64,000 nucleotides of DNA from Tautonia sociabilis (GTDB taxonomy: Bacteria > Planctomycetota > Planctomycetia > Isosphaerales > Isosphaeraceae), in the NCBI RefSeq assembly GCF_003977685.1, contig NZ_RYZH01000031.1:1-64000 (forward strand), read 5' to 3'. Under the pieces are notes generated by a model. It was not told the origin of the DNA, did not search any database, and worked only from the letters and a program-made list of their open reading frames with translations. Positions 9,423-17,789 of this stretch are shown here, piece after piece (position 1 is the stretch's first letter; each line of letters begins with the position of its first letter). Position numbers and translations under genes: made by a program.

Positions 9423-10727
9423 ATGAGCCGACGTCTCCCCTCCCGCCGATCGCTCCGGGTCCTCTCGGCAGCCGCCCTGCTCGCCGCGCCGCTGGCGGCG
9501 ATGGCGGCGGCCTATGTCGCCGTGCTGGCCTCCTCGAGGCCGGAGCAACGATCACCGACGAGGGCGATCCCCAGGCCGGACCTGCCCGGCTGGCTGCGAG
9601 AGCACACCGCGATGGTCGCCTCGGCGTCGTCCGGCTCTCGGATCGACCTGCTGTTCCTCGGCGACTCGATCACCCGGGGCTGGCTCGGCGCCGGCCGGGC
9701 TCCGTTCGACGGCGAGGGGAGGGAACTGTGGCGGACTCGGCTCGAACCCCGAGGCGCGGCGAACTTCGGCATCGGCAGCGACCGGATCGAGCACCTGCTC
9801 TGGCGGATCCGGCACGGAGAACTGGCCGGGATCGAGCCGGCGGTGGTGGTGATTCTGATCGGCTCGAACAACATCGGCCTCGATCCGCCGGAGGAGATCG
9901 CCGCGGGGATCGCCGCCGTCGTCGCCGAGGTCCGGCGCCGGCTCCCCCGGTCGGTCCTCCTGCTGATGGCCCTGCCTCCCCGAGGGATCTCGCCGCAGCA
10001 TGCCCCGCCGCCGGACCGGGACCGCCCGCATCCCGACGTCGCCGAGGTCAACCGCCTCATCGCTCCCCTCGGCCGGCTCCCCCGGGTGCTCGTCGTCGAC
10101 TTCGGCTCCCTCCTGCTCGACGCCGACGGCCTCCTGCCCCGCTCCACCTTCCCCGACTATCTCCACCTCTCCCGCCCCGGCTACCGCCGCTGGGCCGAGG
10201 CGATCGAGCCTCACCTGAGGATCTTCCTCGGGGCGCCGCCGACTCCGGCCGGAGCCCCGGATCCATCGGCCGACGACGGAGGAGCAACACGAGACGGCGA
10301 GGGGCCGGAGGACGGCCGGCAGAGCAGGCCATCGGCCTCGGAGGAGGGAGCACGAGAAGAGACCGGAGGGACGAGGAGAAACCGAGGGCCTCGGCGGGGG
10401 ACGATCGCCGCCGATTCCCGCTCCGATCCGGCCGATCGCCCCGGGAGCCCCCCGCCGTCTCGCCTCGGCGACCCGTCCTCAGCCCGGCCCTTCTCCCCAC
10501 ATCGCTCGCTCGTCCGCGAAGGGGTGGGCCGGCCCTCCCCGGGGGCGGGATCGGGAGAGGACGCGGGCAATCGCCTCGGCCATCCGGAGATCGTCTCGGG
10601 TGGTGATCTTCAGGTTGAACGGCGAGCCGGCGACGATCCGGCAAGGGTGGCCGATCGCCTCGACGAGCTGGGAGTCGTCGGTCACCGGGACCGCGAGGTT
10701 GGGGCGGTTGGCGTGAGCCCGGCGTAG
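9423..10727 (+). CDS. SGNH/GDSL-family lipase or esterase with an unusual C-terminal extension
   Basis: An N-terminal membrane anchor or signal (residues 10–33) precedes an SGNH hydrolase domain. Block I is LFLGDSITRGW with nucleophile S82, block III is GSNN (147–150), and block V is DYLHLS with D245 and H248. This fold hydrolyses acyl esters of lipids or carbohydrates outside the membrane. The domain ends near residue 270. The frame then continues without a stop for about 165 low-complexity Arg/Gly/Ser/Pro/Asp-rich residues, and its last 249 bases lie opposite the 3' end of ispD. The tail may be real, or the true stop may have been lost in a G+C-rich frame. The start is the ATG at 9423, before the hydrophobic leader. 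Confidence 0.82.
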   Translation: MSRRLPSRRSLRVLSAAALLAAPLAAMAAAYVAVLASSRPEQRSPTRAIPRPDLPGWLREHTAMVASASSGSRIDLLFLGDSITRGWLGAGRAPFDGEGRELWRTRLEPRGAANFGIGSDRIEHLLWRIRHGELAGIEPAVVVILIGSNNIGLDPPEEIAAGIAAVVAEVRRRLPRSVLLLMALPPRGISPQHAPPPDRDRPHPDVAEVNRLIAPLGRLPRVLVVDFGSLLLDADGLLPRSTFPDYLHLSRPGYRRWAEAIEPHLRIFLGAPPTPAGAPDPSADDGGATRDGEGPEDGRQSRPSASEEGAREETGGTRRNRGPRRGTIAADSRSDPADRPGSPPPSRLGDPSSARPFSPHRSLVREGVGRPSPGAGSGEDAGNRLGHPEIVSGGDLQVERRAGDDPARVADRLDELGVVGHRDREVGAVGVSPA

Positions 10728-11243
10728 GAGGTCGATCGCGAACGCCTGAGGGGTCTGGACGCCGTACAGCCCCTCCCGGGAGACGGTCTCGACGACCAGC
10801 CCGTCGGGGCCGACTCGCTTCAGCGTGTCGGCCACCGGCACGCCGGGCAGGGCGGCGCCGTGCGACCGGGCGGCGTCGAAGACGGCGTCGATCAGCTCGG
10901 TCGAAGGGAACGGCCGGGCGGCGTCGTGCACGGCGACGAACGCGCAAGACGGGTCGACCCGGTCCAGGCAGGACGCCACGGTGTCGAACCGCTCGGCCCC
11001 GCCCTCGACGACCGTCAGCCCCAGGAACGCGGCGTTGGCGCGGTAGCGGCGGTCGAACAGCTCGCGGTCCTCGGGGGCGATGGCCAGGATGAGCTGAGCC
11101 ACGTCCTCCCGGTTGACGAACGGCTCGACGGCCCGCAGCCAGACGGCCCGGCCGTCGATCTCGTGGTAGATTTTTTTCTGCTTCGCGTCGCCGAACCGCC
11201 GCGATCGGCCGGCGGCCGGGAAGATGACGGCGAACGGCCCCAT
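10479..11243 (-). CDS. ispD: 2-C-methyl-D-erythritol 4-phosphate cytidylyltransferase (IspD)
   Basis: Transfers CMP from CTP to methylerythritol 4-phosphate in the non-mevalonate isoprenoid pathway. It has 254 residues against a usual 225–240. The nucleotide loop AAGRSRRFGDAKQKK is near residue 10, VHDAARPF near residue 105, and VTDDSQLVEAIG plus FNLKITTRDDL towards the end are typical. The last 20 or so residues (after RVLSRSRP) are an extension lying within the overlap with the convergent SGNH gene. An AAGGAGGT ribosome site six bases upstream fixes the ATG at 11243. Confidence 0.93.
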   Translation of the reverse strand: MGPFAVIFPAAGRSRRFGDAKQKKIYHEIDGRAVWLRAVEPFVNREDVAQLILAIAPEDRELFDRRYRANAAFLGLTVVEGGAERFDTVASCLDRVDPSCAFVAVHDAARPFPSTELIDAVFDAARSHGAALPGVPVADTLKRVGPDGLVVETVSREGLYGVQTPQAFAIDLLRRAHANRPNLAVPVTDDSQLVEAIGHPCRIVAGSPFNLKITTRDDLRMAEAIARVLSRSRPRGGPAHPFADERAMWGEGPG

Positions 11244-11249
11244 GTCCGG

Positions 11250-11257
11250 ACCTCCTT
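11250..11257 (-). promoter_or_regulatory. Ribosome binding site of ispD
   Basis: AAGGAGGT on the minus strand, six bases before the ispD ATG. It is close to the perfect anti-16S match and decides the start codon. Confidence 0.8.
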
Positions 11258-11302
11258 CGGATCGGGGGATCGGATCGCCCGCGTCGACTCGCCCCGTATG
11301 GT

Positions 11303-11331
11303 ATTGTCGGGGGGCCGCCCCGGGGCGTCAA
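11303..11331 (-). promoter_or_regulatory. Candidate sigma-70-type promoter of ispD
   Basis: On the minus strand, TTGACG (11331–11326) and GACAAT (11308–11303) are separated by 17 bp. They match five of six and four of six consensus positions. Transcription would begin near 11296, giving a leader of about 50 bases. This is unusual in such G+C-rich DNA, but it is a consensus match only. Confidence 0.4.
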
Positions 11332-11514
11332 CGACGGGAGAGCGGGCGGATCGACCCATCGATCGGAGCCGATTGATCGCTCGGCCTCCCCGCCGGCTCG
11401 CCACAATGAACCGCCCCGGGGGCCGAATGCATCGGGAGGGCGATCGGCGCCGGGGCCGATCGCCCCAGCGCCGCGGTGATGAGTCGCGACCGGCGATCGG
11501 GGTGGGAGCGTGTC

Positions 11515-14034
11515 ATGCTCAGGATGTCCCAGGCCATCTTGCTGATCGGGTTGATCGGGGTCGTGCTCGCCGGCCTGCTGCGCCGGAGTCGGGGATGGCA
11601 CCCGGCCGAAGGCCCGGACGGCAGCGGTCGGCTCGGCCTCCTTCCGACCCTGGTGCTGGGGGCCGCCACAATCGGCGCCCTGGTGGGCTCGGCGGCGCTC
11701 GGCGACGCCGGCTTCGATCGCCTGAGACGCCAGCGAGACCTGGAGCGCGTCCCCCGCACCGAGGTGGCCGCCGCCATGACCGGAGAGATCAACCTCTCCG
11801 GCGTCGCCCAGCCCGACGACGGCTCCCCGCTCGTCGCCGCCCCCCGATCGGGCGTGCCCTGCCTGTACTTCTCCTACACCGAGGAGCGCAAGACCACCGA
11901 CTCCGACGGCGACACCCGATGGGAGACGGTCGAGAGCCGAGAGGACTGGGCCCGCTCCTTCCAGCTCCTCGACGACTCCGGGGCGATCCGGGTCCTCCCC
12001 TCCAACGGCGGCATCTTCCGCACCGAGGGCTCGGACCTGTCCGAAACCGTCGGCGACCGCCGCTACACCGAGCATCGCATCGAGCCCGGCCAATCCGTCT
12101 TCGTCTTCGGCTTCGCCCAGGTGGACGCCGAGGGGAGGGGCGCCGTCGAGTTTGAATCCCCCGGGCACTACTCGCCGATTGTCGCCGAGGGGGACGAGCT
12201 GGGGCAGCGCCGGGGGATGGCGACCGTCGCGATCGTGCTCATCTGGGCGGGGCTCGCGAGCCTCTCGTTCGCCGTCTACTTCGGCTGCTGGCTCTCCCGG
12301 ATCCACCAGTCGCCGGCCTACCTGGCCACGCTGGCGCTGGTGATGGTCGTCGGCCTGTCCTTTTGCGGCCTTCGGATGATGCACGCCGACCTGCTCGGGT
12401 CGCGAGACCGGCTGGAGCGTGCCCGGGCCTCGGCCCGGGAGGCCGTGGCCGAGCTGCTCCGCCGCAAGGGGATCTCCTGGAACGGCGACTGGGCCGCCCT
12501 CGGGCGCTTCGACGACCGGGCCGCCTTCGCCCCGCTCGACGACCGAGAGCGCCGCCGCCTGACCCGGCTCCGGATCGACCTGGCGCGTGCCGTCCTCCGG
12601 GCCAACGCCATCCGGGATCGCTTCCCCGAGCGCCTGCTCGCCCCCCTCTGGGGAGTCTCTGCCTTCGAGCCGATCCCACTGCCCGAGGCCGACACCGAGG
12701 CCCTCGCCCGGCTCGACGGCGAGTTCCGCGTCGCCCGGCTCGGCGGTGGGCTGGCCGCCTCGATGGGAGGAGGAGCCGTCATCGTGACGCTCCTCGGCTC
12801 GTGGTTCGGCCTGAGGCGCGTGAAGGAGAAACGCTACATCGAGAACGTGCCCACCAGCCCCACGACCGGCGTGGCCGTCGGCTTCGCCGAGGTCATCGGC
12901 ACCATCGAGCCCGCCGACGGTGAGCGGTCGCTCTCCGGGCCGCTCTCCGACCGCCCCTGCGCCCACTTCCATTACACCGTGCAGGAGCGCCGGGGCTCGG
13001 GAAAGAACGCCAAGTGGGTGACGATCGAGGACCGCACCGAGCACGTCCCCTTTTATTGCCGAGACGACGAGGGCCGCCTGCTGGTGCTTCCCGAGGGGGC
13101 CGAGATCCTCACCCGCCACCGCTCCAGCCGCCGCGAGGGGAGCCTCCGCTACAGCGAAACCCGCCTGGAGCTGGGCGACCCGCTTTACGCCCTGGGCAGC
13201 GTGACGATCGAGCCGGAGGAGATGACCTCGCTTCGCCTGGAACGCGGGAATGAGCGATCGCTTCCCTATATCCTCAGCAATTACTCCGAGTCGGCGTTGA
13301 TGCACCGCAAGGCACGAGTCGGCCAGTTCTGGGTGACGCTGGCGATCGACGCGCTGATTCTCCCCGCCCTGCTCGCCTTCGGCGTCGCCGGCTCGTTCCA
13401 GCCAACCGACTTCCTCGCCGCCACCAGCGTGGCGGTCGGCTATTTCGCCCTCGCCGTGGCGATCCTCCTGTTCAACGACCTGGTCTTCCTCCGCAACCGA
13501 GTCCGGCGAGCCTGGCACAACATCGACGTTTCCCTGAAGAAGCGCGCCGACCTGCTACCCAACCTCCAGCGCGTCGTCCAGTCGTACCTCTCCCACGAGC
13601 GCGGAGTGCGGGAGGACCTCGCCCTGCTGCGCCGATCCTACGGCGGCGGCGCCGTCTTGGATCCGACCCATGCCGCCGAGGCGCTCACCGCCGAGCGATC
13701 GCTGCTTGATCACATCATCGGCCTCCGCGAGGCCCTCCCCGAGCTCAAGGGGGACTGCCTGACCGCCGACCTCATGCGCCGGCTCACCCTGCTGGAGAAC
13801 GAGGTGGCCCTGATGCGCCAGGGCTACAACGACGCCGTCGAACGCTACAACACCCGGATCGCCCACATCCCCGAGGTGCTGCTCGCCGTGCCGTTCGGCT
13901 TCACCGAGGCCTCGTTCTTCCGGGCCCCGGTCGAGGTCCACGAGGCCCCCCGGGTCGAGTTCTCGACGAGCGGGGCGGAACCGAGGACCGGCGGAAGCGA
14001 GGAGGATGCCGGACCGCCCATGCCGGACGCTTGA
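11515..14034 (+). CDS. Membrane protein with two GIDE-like domains fused to LemA
   Basis: An 839-residue membrane protein. A first hydrophobic helix (about 3–22) precedes a GIDE/E3-ligase-like beta domain around residues 85–210 (RSGVPCLYFSYTEERK, then LDDSGAIRVLPSNG). Helices, a helical stretch and another membrane segment follow. A second GIDE-like domain spans about 450–575 (SDRPCAHFHYTVQERRG, then CRDDEGRLLVLPEGAEIL). Two more membrane helices lead into a LemA domain near 655–805 (RRAWHNIDVSLKKRADLLPN, and YNDAVERYNTRI). GIDE domains occur in mitochondrial MULAN; the bacterial role is unknown. LemA proteins are membrane-anchored helical proteins. No RING finger is visible. GGGAG upstream favours the ATG at 11515 over an earlier frame start at 11476. 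Confidence 0.82.
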   Translation: MLRMSQAILLIGLIGVVLAGLLRRSRGWHPAEGPDGSGRLGLLPTLVLGAATIGALVGSAALGDAGFDRLRRQRDLERVPRTEVAAAMTGEINLSGVAQPDDGSPLVAAPRSGVPCLYFSYTEERKTTDSDGDTRWETVESREDWARSFQLLDDSGAIRVLPSNGGIFRTEGSDLSETVGDRRYTEHRIEPGQSVFVFGFAQVDAEGRGAVEFESPGHYSPIVAEGDELGQRRGMATVAIVLIWAGLASLSFAVYFGCWLSRIHQSPAYLATLALVMVVGLSFCGLRMMHADLLGSRDRLERARASAREAVAELLRRKGISWNGDWAALGRFDDRAAFAPLDDRERRRLTRLRIDLARAVLRANAIRDRFPERLLAPLWGVSAFEPIPLPEADTEALARLDGEFRVARLGGGLAASMGGGAVIVTLLGSWFGLRRVKEKRYIENVPTSPTTGVAVGFAEVIGTIEPADGERSLSGPLSDRPCAHFHYTVQERRGSGKNAKWVTIEDRTEHVPFYCRDDEGRLLVLPEGAEILTRHRSSRREGSLRYSETRLELGDPLYALGSVTIEPEEMTSLRLERGNERSLPYILSNYSESALMHRKARVGQFWVTLAIDALILPALLAFGVAGSFQPTDFLAATSVAVGYFALAVAILLFNDLVFLRNRVRRAWHNIDVSLKKRADLLPNLQRVVQSYLSHERGVREDLALLRRSYGGGAVLDPTHAAEALTAERSLLDHIIGLREALPELKGDCLTADLMRRLTLLENEVALMRQGYNDAVERYNTRIAHIPEVLLAVPFGFTEASFFRAPVEVHEAPRVEFSTSGAEPRTGGSEEDAGPPMPDA

Positions 14035-14346
14035 GACGGATACCGGAGGCAGAGCCGCCGGTCTCGAGCGAAGGAGCGGGCGCGCTCGCAGGAGGCTCTC
14101 GGCCAATTCCCCCTGGTTCCTCTCGGTTCTCCTCGAGGTCGGGCCCCCATCCTCGCGATTCCGAGGGCCGGGGGCCGCTGGCGGGCTCGACTCCGGTAAG
14201 CTCCGACGCCAGCAACCGATCGTCCCGGACGGCCTCGGCCCCCTCGGGCCACTTCCGGCCCAGGGTCCAGCCGCAGTAAGATGAGGACGGACCTGATCGG
14301 TTCGAGCCGCCCGACGACCTCCCCGCCCTCGCCAACCCGAGCGCCG
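14035..14346. other. Gap without recognised gene
   Basis: The 312 bp between the LemA fusion and sppA hold short inverted repeats (such as ACCGG/CCGGT near 14043–14068). The sppA frame stays open upstream to 14281 but without a ribosome site. I see no other gene or RNA. Confidence 0.4.
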
Positions 14347-15333
14347 ATGAGCACGCATCCCTCGCCTCCCCCCGGCCAGACGATCTTCGTGGAGCGCAAC
14401 GCGAAGCCAGGCTGCCTCCGCCGGCTGCTCTGGCCGGTGCTCCTGGTTTCCCTGCTGCTGAACGCCAGCTACCTGTCGAGGGAAACCTCGGGCCTGACGC
14501 CCGATCGCCTGGAGGAGCAGTACGTCCTCGGCTCCATCAACCCGGCGGCCGACAAGGTGGCGGTCGTCCGGATCGAGGGCCTGATCGCGCTGGACACGGT
14601 CGACCACGCGGTGAGCCAGATCCGCCAGGCCCGCACCGACGAGAAGGTCAAGGCCGTTGTTCTCCGAGTTGACTCCCCCGGCGGGACCGTGACCGGCTCC
14701 GACCAGATCTGGCGAGAGGTCGAGCTGCTCAAGCGAGCCGGCAAGCCCGTGGTCGTCTCCATGGGCGGCCTGGCCGCCTCGGGAGGCTACTACGTCTCGG
14801 CCCCGGCGGATCTGATCATCGCCGAACCGACCACGACCACGGGCTCCATTGGTGTCATCATCGAGCTGCCCAACGCCTCCGACCTGCTCGACAAGGTTGG
14901 CGTCGACTTCCGCGCCGTCACCGCCGGCGAGTGGAAGAACATGGGCTCCCCCTTCGAGCCCTTCACCGATCGCGAGCTGGCCCGCTTCCAGGAGATGGTC
15001 GACGACACCTACGACCGCTTCCTCCGCGTCGTCGCCCAGGGGAGAAAGCTGACGATGGCCCGAGCCCGGGAGGTTGCCGACGGCAAAATCTACACCGCGG
15101 CCGAGGCTCTCTCCGTCGGCCTGGTCGATCGCCTCGGCTACCAGGAGGACGCGATCGCCGAGGCCATCCGCCTGGCCGACCTGGAATCCCCCCGCGTCGT
15201 CCGCTACAACCGCCCGTTCAGCCTCGGCTCCCTGTTCAGCTTCTCCGCCGCCTCCGCCAGCCGCCCCGCATTGATCGACGAAAAGACAATCATGGAATTG
15301 CGCACTCCTCGAATGCTGATGATCCTGCGCTAA
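14347..15333 (+). CDS. sppA: Signal peptide peptidase SppA (short, Bacillus-type)
   Basis: Membrane-anchored serine protease that degrades signal peptides left after export. It has 328 residues, the single-domain form. A membrane helix lies near residues 25–45 (RLLWPVLLVSLLLNASYL). The S49 core has VVLRVDSPGGTVTGSDQIW, the serine nucleophile S145 in GGLAASGGYY, and the lysine base K197 in EWKNMGSPF, matching the Ser/Lys dyad spacing of short SppA enzymes. I chose the ATG at 14347 because the upstream extension (to 14281) is low-complexity. The next gene follows after 56 bp and may be co-transcribed. Confidence 0.92.
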   Translation: MSTHPSPPPGQTIFVERNAKPGCLRRLLWPVLLVSLLLNASYLSRETSGLTPDRLEEQYVLGSINPAADKVAVVRIEGLIALDTVDHAVSQIRQARTDEKVKAVVLRVDSPGGTVTGSDQIWREVELLKRAGKPVVVSMGGLAASGGYYVSAPADLIIAEPTTTTGSIGVIIELPNASDLLDKVGVDFRAVTAGEWKNMGSPFEPFTDRELARFQEMVDDTYDRFLRVVAQGRKLTMARAREVADGKIYTAAEALSVGLVDRLGYQEDAIAEAIRLADLESPRVVRYNRPFSLGSLFSFSAASASRPALIDEKTIMELRTPRMLMILR

Positions 15334-15389
15334 TCGGCCCGTCCTCCGACCTCCCTCATCTTCACCCACCATCGGCCCTGGATCCCGCC

Positions 15390-16688
15390 ATGCAGCCCGA
15401 CCTCCGCCTCGGCACCTTCGACGTCGACGCCTCCCCCCCCATGGGGCACCCCCTCTGTGGGGGCTGGATCAAGCCGGTCGTCGGCCAGGACGACCCGCAA
15501 CGGTTCCGGGGCGTCGTGCTGCTGGGATCCGACGCGCCGATCGTCCTCGCCTCGCTGGACTGGACCGGCGTGCTCAACGAGTCGCACCGCATCTGGACCG
15601 AGCGGCTCGCCGAGGCCGCCGGCACCTCTCCCGACCGAGTGGCGCTGCACTGCGTCCACCAGCACAACGCCCCGTTCATCGATCTCGTCGGCAACCGCCT
15701 CCTCCGGGACGCCGGCGCCGACCCGCTGCTGTTCGACGAGCGCTTCGTCGACGACCTGATGGTCCGCTCCGCCGCCGCCGTGGCCGAGGCGGTCCGCTCC
15801 GCCTCCCCGGTCGACCTGCTCGGCATCGGCTCGGCCGACGTGGAACAGGTCGCCTGCAACCGCCGCGTCATAGGGCCCGACGGCCGCATCAAGTACACCC
15901 GCACCAGCGCCACCCGCGACCCCGCCGCCCGCGCCGAGCCCGACGGGACGATCGACCCGACCCTCCAGTCGATCTCCTTCTTCCGCAACGGCGCTCCCGT
16001 CGCCCGCCTGTACTACTACACGACCCACCCGATGAGCTACTACGGCGACGGCCGCGTCTCGGCCGACTTCGTCGGCCTCGCCCGCTCCCGGCGAGACGCC
16101 GACGAGGCCGGCACCCTGCACGTCTACTTCACCGGCGCCGCCGGCAACGTGACCGCCGGCAAGTACAACGACGGCTCTCCCGAAAATCGCCCCGTGCTCG
16201 CCGACCGCGTCTACCGCGCCATGACCGCCGCCGACGCCTCGGCCGAGGACCACCCCTTCGACCACCTCTCCTGGGCCACCCTTCCCATCCACTTCGACGC
16301 CCGGGAAGACCTCGACCTCGACCGCCTCCGCGCCATCGTGGCCGACCCGGACGCCTCGGTCGTCGACCGCAACCGCAACGCCATGACCTGTTCCTGGCTG
16401 ATGCGGCTGGAATCGAAGCGCCCCATCCTCCTCGGGCGGCTCGACACCAACGCCGGCAGCATCCTCCACCTGCCGGCCGAGACGTTCGTCGAGTACCAGC
16501 TTTACGCCCGCTCCCTGGCCGGCAACGTCCCCCTCGCCGTGGCCGCCTACGGCGACGGCGGCCCCTGGTACATCCCCCTGGAACGCTCCTACCGCGAGGG
16601 GGGCTATGAGCCCTCCGTCTCCTGGGTGAGCACGATGTCGGAGCCAATGTACAAGTCGAAGATCGAGGAATTGCTCCGCCGCTCATGA
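15390..16688 (+). CDS. Neutral/alkaline ceramidase-like protein
   Basis: A 432-residue protein resembling the N-terminal domain of neutral/alkaline non-lysosomal ceramidases, zinc amidases that cleave N-acyl linkages. Visible family features are TFDVDASPPMGHPL at the start, HCVHQHNAP near residue 90 (metal histidines), YYTTHPMSYYG near residue 210, and YFTGAAGNVTAGKY near residue 248, a counterpart of the family's N-x-G-D/N motif. It lacks the C-terminal immunoglobulin-like domain of true ceramidases and has no obvious signal peptide. Planctomycetes carry many such paralogues of unknown substrate. It ends with a 6-bp convergent overlap with the Rieske gene. Confidence 0.85.
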   Translation: MQPDLRLGTFDVDASPPMGHPLCGGWIKPVVGQDDPQRFRGVVLLGSDAPIVLASLDWTGVLNESHRIWTERLAEAAGTSPDRVALHCVHQHNAPFIDLVGNRLLRDAGADPLLFDERFVDDLMVRSAAAVAEAVRSASPVDLLGIGSADVEQVACNRRVIGPDGRIKYTRTSATRDPAARAEPDGTIDPTLQSISFFRNGAPVARLYYYTTHPMSYYGDGRVSADFVGLARSRRDADEAGTLHVYFTGAAGNVTAGKYNDGSPENRPVLADRVYRAMTAADASAEDHPFDHLSWATLPIHFDAREDLDLDRLRAIVADPDASVVDRNRNAMTCSWLMRLESKRPILLGRLDTNAGSILHLPAETFVEYQLYARSLAGNVPLAVAAYGDGGPWYIPLERSYREGGYEPSVSWVSTMSEPMYKSKIEELLRRS

Positions 16689-17783
16689 CTGCGGCGGCAG
16701 GTCGCCCAGTTCCCTCAGGATCAGCGCGTCGAACGCTCGCAGCAGGTCTTCCCTCCCGGAGTAGGGCCCCGGCCGGTACGCCCGGGAGGCGATCCCCTGC
16801 TGCGAAAGCTCGCAGACGCGCCAGTCCTGCCGGTTCGTCTCGTCCCAGAAGGCGACCGCGTCGGACGGGTCGAAGTCGGCCCGAGCCATCGCCCCGGGGT
16901 GGAAGTGCCAGGAGCAGACGACCTCCGTCCGGTCCTCGGCCCGGGGCCAGAGCAGGTGCGTCATCATGAAATCGGGGTGCAGGCTCAGGAGCAGGTTCGG
17001 CAGGATCGCGTAATACTGCACCGAGCGGCACTCGGCCGGGCCAAGCCCCGGGAGCGTCGGCCGCCGAGTCGTCCCCTCGGGAGTCATCGAGGCCACGCCC
17101 TCGCGCAAGGTCATCGCCCCGCCGAGGTACCCCGGCGCCGCCGGCTCATTCTCGCCGCTGAGGTAGTGCGACAGCCGGGTCAACGCCGGGTGGATCACCG
17201 GACAGTGCAGGCATTCGGAATAGTTCTGGATGATCAATTTCCAGTTCGCCGCCACGTCGTAACTGATTCGTCTCGCCTCCACCAGCTCGGCCATCCCCCA
17301 CGGCCGGAACCGATCGGGGAGCGCGCCGAGCTGGTCGGCGATCGGCTTCGGATCGTCACCAAGATTGATGAAGACATGTCCATCCCACTCCGCCGTCGAG
17401 ACTCCGGCCAGCGGCCAGTCCTCGGGCCGGAACCCGGGGGCCTCATCCATGTGCGGGGCCCCGATCAGCCTTCCGGCCAGGTCGTACGTCCAGGCATGAT
17501 ACGGGCACCGGATCGTGCCGCCGGTCTTCCCGACCGGTTCGGCACAGAGCCGAGTCCCCCGGTGCCGGCAGACGTTGAAGAACGCCCGGATCGCCCCGGC
17601 GTCGTCACGCACCAGGATGATCGACTCCTCGCCAACCTCTCGGACGACGAAGTCCCCCCGGCCGGGCAGCTCTCCGGACCGGCCGGCGCAGACCCAATTC
17701 CGCATGAAGAAGTGTTCGATCTCCCGGCGGAACTGATCCGGGTCGGTGTAGTAGTGCGCCGGCAGGGTGAGGGCGAGGGGCAT
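16683..17783 (-). CDS. Rieske non-heme iron oxygenase, large (alpha) subunit
   Basis: A 366-residue ring-hydroxylating-type oxygenase. The Rieske [2Fe-2S] site is C72-x-H74 and C93-x2-H96 (CRHRG, CPYHAW). The mononuclear iron site is visible as NYSECLHCPVIHP, with H193 and H198, and probably D315 (FWDETNRQDW). The N-terminal domain passes electrons to the catalytic iron; the substrate could be an aromatic compound, a sterol or a methylated amine. No reductase or ferredoxin partner is adjacent, so it must draw electrons from elsewhere. It begins 6 bp after the metalloprotease gene and is probably in the same transcript. Confidence 0.9.
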   Translation of the reverse strand: MPLALTLPAHYYTDPDQFRREIEHFFMRNWVCAGRSGELPGRGDFVVREVGEESIILVRDDAGAIRAFFNVCRHRGTRLCAEPVGKTGGTIRCPYHAWTYDLAGRLIGAPHMDEAPGFRPEDWPLAGVSTAEWDGHVFINLGDDPKPIADQLGALPDRFRPWGMAELVEARRISYDVAANWKLIIQNYSECLHCPVIHPALTRLSHYLSGENEPAAPGYLGGAMTLREGVASMTPEGTTRRPTLPGLGPAECRSVQYYAILPNLLLSLHPDFMMTHLLWPRAEDRTEVVCSWHFHPGAMARADFDPSDAVAFWDETNRQDWRVCELSQQGIASRAYRPGPYSGREDLLRAFDALILRELGDLPPQS

Positions 17784-17789
17784 GGCCGA

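Noticed and set aside
10057..13518. Minus-strand open frame of over 1150 codons opposite ispD's tail, the LemA fusion and more
   Set aside because: It is opposite well-supported genes, mixes several unrelated compositions and shows no domain. High G+C makes such antisense frames common.
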